Source: JANOMH01 sp031422295
Lineage (GTDB): Bacteria; Pseudomonadota; Alphaproteobacteria; Rhodobacterales; Rhodobacteraceae
Assembly: GCA_031422295.1 (NCBI GenBank)
Contig: JANOQM010000099.1
Coordinates: forward strand, 101,749 to 165,748
Direction of reading: 5' to 3'
Length of the DNA stretch: 64,000 bases
Shown here in pieces: positions 61,979-64,000 of this stretch (positions within the stretch are counted from its first letter, which is position 1; each line of letters opens with the position of its first letter). The translations under genes were made by a program, and so were the position numbers. The notes beneath the pieces are model-generated. The model was not told where the DNA came from. It saw only the letters and a list, made by a program, of their open reading frames with translations, and made no database searches.

Positions 61979-62080
61979 TTACTTTTTCTTGATCGGCGGG
62001 GCGGCGGGTTTGCCCTTGGGATTATCCGTTGCTGCCGTGGTTGCTGTGGTGCCGGGGGATTTTGCAGTGCCTTTGGCCAT
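61979..62080 (-). CDS. 33-residue basic small protein upstream of etfBA
   Basis: ATG at 62080 with AAAGGA 8 bases upstream encodes 33 residues: MAKGTAKSPGTTATTAATDN, then PKGKPAAPPIKKK. It is Lys/Pro/Thr/Ala-rich, likely disordered, with no membrane segment. It may be a free small protein or a leader peptide for the hairpins that follow. Coding is supported by the ribosome site and start/stop spacing only. Confidence 0.5.
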   Translation of the reverse strand: MAKGTAKSPGTTATTAATDNPKGKPAAPPIKKK

Positions 62081-62190
62081 GGAATTTTCCTTTGTTATTC
62101 AAACAACTATGAACCAGCGACTCAGCCGCGATGCGCCTTTGTCAGCGAAATGTTAACACGGGGCTTGTAAAGCGCAAAAGAATGGATGGT

Positions 62191-63159
62191 TTAGCTGACT
62201 TTCAACACGATTTTGCCGATATGCGCGCTGGATTCCATCCGCGCATGGGCAGCCGCCGCATCGGCCAGCGCATATTCGCTGTCCATCACCGGCGCTACTT
62301 TGCCCGCCGCCAGCAAGGGCCAGACATGGGCGCGCAACTGGTCCGCGATCCGCGATTTGGCCAGATCGGACTGTGGCCGCAGTGTTGATCCGGTCCAGGT
62401 CAGGCGGCGCATCATGAACGGGGCCATGTTAAGTTCGGCCTTGGGCCCTTGTAGGAATGCGATCTGCACCAGCCGCCCTTCATCGGCCAAGGCGGCCAGA
62501 TTGCGCGCCATATAGGGCCCGCCAACCATATCCAGAATGACATTGGCCCCGCCTGCCGCCTTGATCACCTCAACAAAATCCGTCGTTTTGTAATTGATCG
62601 CCTGTTCGGCCCCCAGCCGCAGACAAGCCGCACATTTGGCATCATCCCCCGCAGTGGCAAACACCCGTGCGCCAAAGGCATGTGCCAGTTGGATCGCCGT
62701 GGTGCCAATGCCAGAGGATCCGCCATGCACCAAGAACCGCTCGCCGCCCTGCAGTGCGCCGCGCATGAATACGTTGGACCAGACGGTGAAAAATGTCTCG
62801 GGCAGGCAGGCCGCCTGTTTCAGGGTCAACCCATCCGGCACCGGCAGGCAATGCGCGGCGGGCGTGACGGCATATTCGGCATAGCCGCCGCCGGGCAGCA
62901 GGGCGCAAACTTCGGACCCGATGGTCAAATCTACCCCCGGGCCGACAGCCTCGATCACACCCGAACATTCCAGCCCCGGCAGGTCACTCGCCCCCGGCGG
63001 CGGCGCATACAGGCCCGCGCGCTGCAGCGCATCGGGGCGGTTGACCCCGGCATAGGCCACGCGGATCAGCACCTGCCCATGGCCCGGCACCGGCATTGGA
63101 CGCGTCCCCAGGACCAGAACCTCAGGCCCGCCGGGTTTGGTAATTTCGACCGCTTTCAT
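62191..63159 (-). CDS. NAD(P)H-quinone oxidoreductase, zeta-crystallin type
   Basis: A 322-residue medium-chain reductase without structural zinc: GYAEYAVTPA, GVNRPDALQRAGLYAPPPG and the NADPH loop HGGSSGIGTTAIQLAHAF. It reduces quinones or enones. Overlaps the COQ9 gene (ATGA), suggesting quinone-related coupling. Confidence 0.92.
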   Translation of the reverse strand: MKAVEITKPGGPEVLVLGTRPMPVPGHGQVLIRVAYAGVNRPDALQRAGLYAPPPGASDLPGLECSGVIEAVGPGVDLTIGSEVCALLPGGGYAEYAVTPAAHCLPVPDGLTLKQAACLPETFFTVWSNVFMRGALQGGERFLVHGGSSGIGTTAIQLAHAFGARVFATAGDDAKCAACLRLGAEQAINYKTTDFVEVIKAAGGANVILDMVGGPYMARNLAALADEGRLVQIAFLQGPKAELNMAPFMMRRLTWTGSTLRPQSDLAKSRIADQLRAHVWPLLAAGKVAPVMDSEYALADAAAAHARMESSAHIGKIVLKVS

Positions 63160-63857
63160 TGGCGCGGTGCCGTCCAGCTGCCCGGCAAATCTATCGGGGG
63201 GATACGGGCCGGGGCTTTGATCTTGCTCAATAATCCCAGCAAAGGCCCGGTCAGGGGTTTGAGTAAAGGACTGGAATTCACCTGCGCTTTCAGCTTTTCA
63301 ATCTGCATCACATTGTCAATGCGCCGCGCGATGAAGGCGTCGGTCGCCTGCCCGTCTAGTGAATCGTCGCCCAGCCAATACACCACGACCGAGGTCCAGA
63401 CCGCGCTTAGCGTGGCCCGTTTCGAATACCAGTTGAAATCATCGGATGTGTCGCCCAGCACATCCCAGATCGCATCGGCGGTGCCCCAGATCAATCTGGC
63501 CCCATCAGCGGCCAGATGCGGCAGGGCGAATAATGCGGTGCCCCGGCGCACGGCCTCTTTGTCGGTGATCGCGTCCAGACGCGCCCTGAGCGCAAAGGCG
63601 ACCTTGTCACGATACCGCATCTGCCGCAGATCGGCACCTTTGACTGCAGCAATCATCGCCCGGTCGCCGTCCTGATGAAACGCAATGGCCAGATCGACCG
63701 CCCCGCGCGGGCACAGGGTTTTGGCATGGTCGGGGTTCAACCCGGTGTCGGCGACCGCAGCGGCATAGGCTGTTTGCGACCAGCCTTCAAACGCGACATG
63801 CGGCAGAATGGCTGCCAAAAGCTGGGCTTTGGCCGGATCAAGCGGGGCGTTTTGCAT
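63156..63857 (-). CDS. COQ9-family ubiquinone biosynthesis protein
   Basis: A 233-residue COQ9 protein, a TetR-fold lipid-binding helper of ubiquinone hydroxylation. Blocks: QLLAAILPHVAFEGWSQTAY, RGAVDLAIAFHQDGDRAM, SDDFNWYSKRATLSAVW and VVYWLGDDS. ATG at 63857 used. Confidence 0.92.
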   Translation of the reverse strand: MQNAPLDPAKAQLLAAILPHVAFEGWSQTAYAAAVADTGLNPDHAKTLCPRGAVDLAIAFHQDGDRAMIAAVKGADLRQMRYRDKVAFALRARLDAITDKEAVRRGTALFALPHLAADGARLIWGTADAIWDVLGDTSDDFNWYSKRATLSAVWTSVVVYWLGDDSLDGQATDAFIARRIDNVMQIEKLKAQVNSSPLLKPLTGPLLGLLSKIKAPARIPPIDLPGSWTAPRQ

Positions 63858-63883
63858 GGCACAGACTCCTTTGGGGCGCACCC

Positions 63884-63912
63884 TAGACAACATAGGGGGG
63901 CTTTGCTATACG
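63884..63912 (+). promoter_or_regulatory. rpsU promoter
   Basis: TAGACA (63884-63889), 17-base spacer, TATACG (63907-63912), about 50 bases before the rpsU ATG. Confidence 0.5.
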
Positions 63913-63965
63913 GCCACATCCTGCGAAATCCCGCAAATCCAACTTAGAGAGGTGGTGAAAACCAC

Positions 63966-64000
63966 ATGCAGGTCAGTGTTCGTGATAACAACGTCGATCA
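63966..64000 (+). CDS. rpsU: 30S ribosomal protein S21, first 11 codons (cut by window edge)
   Basis: ATG at 63966, with GAGAGGTGG upstream, reads MQVSVRDNNVD, the conserved S21 N-terminus. The gene runs off the right end. Confidence 0.85.
   Translation, partial: MQVSVRDNNVD

Noticed and set aside
1..64000. CRISPR arrays, rRNA genes, integrases, replication origin
   Set aside because: No regularly spaced repeats, rRNA signatures, integrase motifs or DnaA-box clusters were seen.

Overview
The window looks like chromosome of a Roseobacter-group alphaproteobacterium (Rhodobacterales). I infer this from gene content and order: ffs-rsgA-dnaX-ybaB-recR, pckA facing chvI-chvG-hprK-rapZ-EIIA(Man)-HPr, a membrane-anchored CycM-type cytochrome c, a DUF1013/TrcR regulator, COQ9, a DUF2793 fibre protein, and high-GC, mostly tightly packed genes. 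No database search was possible, so all names rest on motifs and family knowledge.

Left part (1-13.9 kb): a minus-strand dTDP-L-rhamnose cluster (rmlC, rmlB, then rmlD and the 5' part of rmlA) with a phage/GTA-like DUF2793 fibre gene between rmlB and rmlD. Next is a divergent locus. A histidine kinase, response regulator and enolase-superfamily enzyme run leftward; a sugar-type ABC importer (binding protein, double ATPase, two permeases) and a SMP-30/gluconolactonase run rightward. Together they look like a sensed uptake and catabolism route for a sugar acid or lactone.

Accessory islet (13.9-16.2 kb), next to a tRNA-Met(CAT) gene: an IS3-family end, a 5' fragment of rpmC (L29), a toxin-antitoxin-exported protein operon, a 3' fragment of rplP (L16) and a hypothetical ORF. 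The two ribosomal fragments keep S10-operon order and strand, which suggests the cassette was copied from an rplP-rpmC junction.

Core metabolism (16.4-44.4 kb): FAD-linked hydroxyacid dehydrogenase, hemC/hemE/hemF, oxidoreductases, RsmC-like methyltransferase, clpS, a D,D-carboxypeptidase-SPOR protein, a Crp/Fnr regulator, the yejABEF peptide importer, cycM, pheA, nudC, cpdB-like phosphoesterase, HAD hydrolases, a degenerate M24 protein, a small AT-richer islet (cupin and DsbA-like isomerase), and a hydrolase/TetR pair with two operator copies between them.

Right part (44.4-64 kb): SRP RNA, rsgA, dnaX, ybaB, recR, trcR, RNase T2, pckA with tandem operator-like repeats, the ChvG/ChvI and incomplete PTS regulatory cluster, an acyltransferase, 3-hydroxyacyl-CoA dehydrogenase, a DUF6473 protein, etfBA preceded by a tiny ORF and overlapping hairpins, a quinone oxidoreductase, COQ9 and the start of rpsU.
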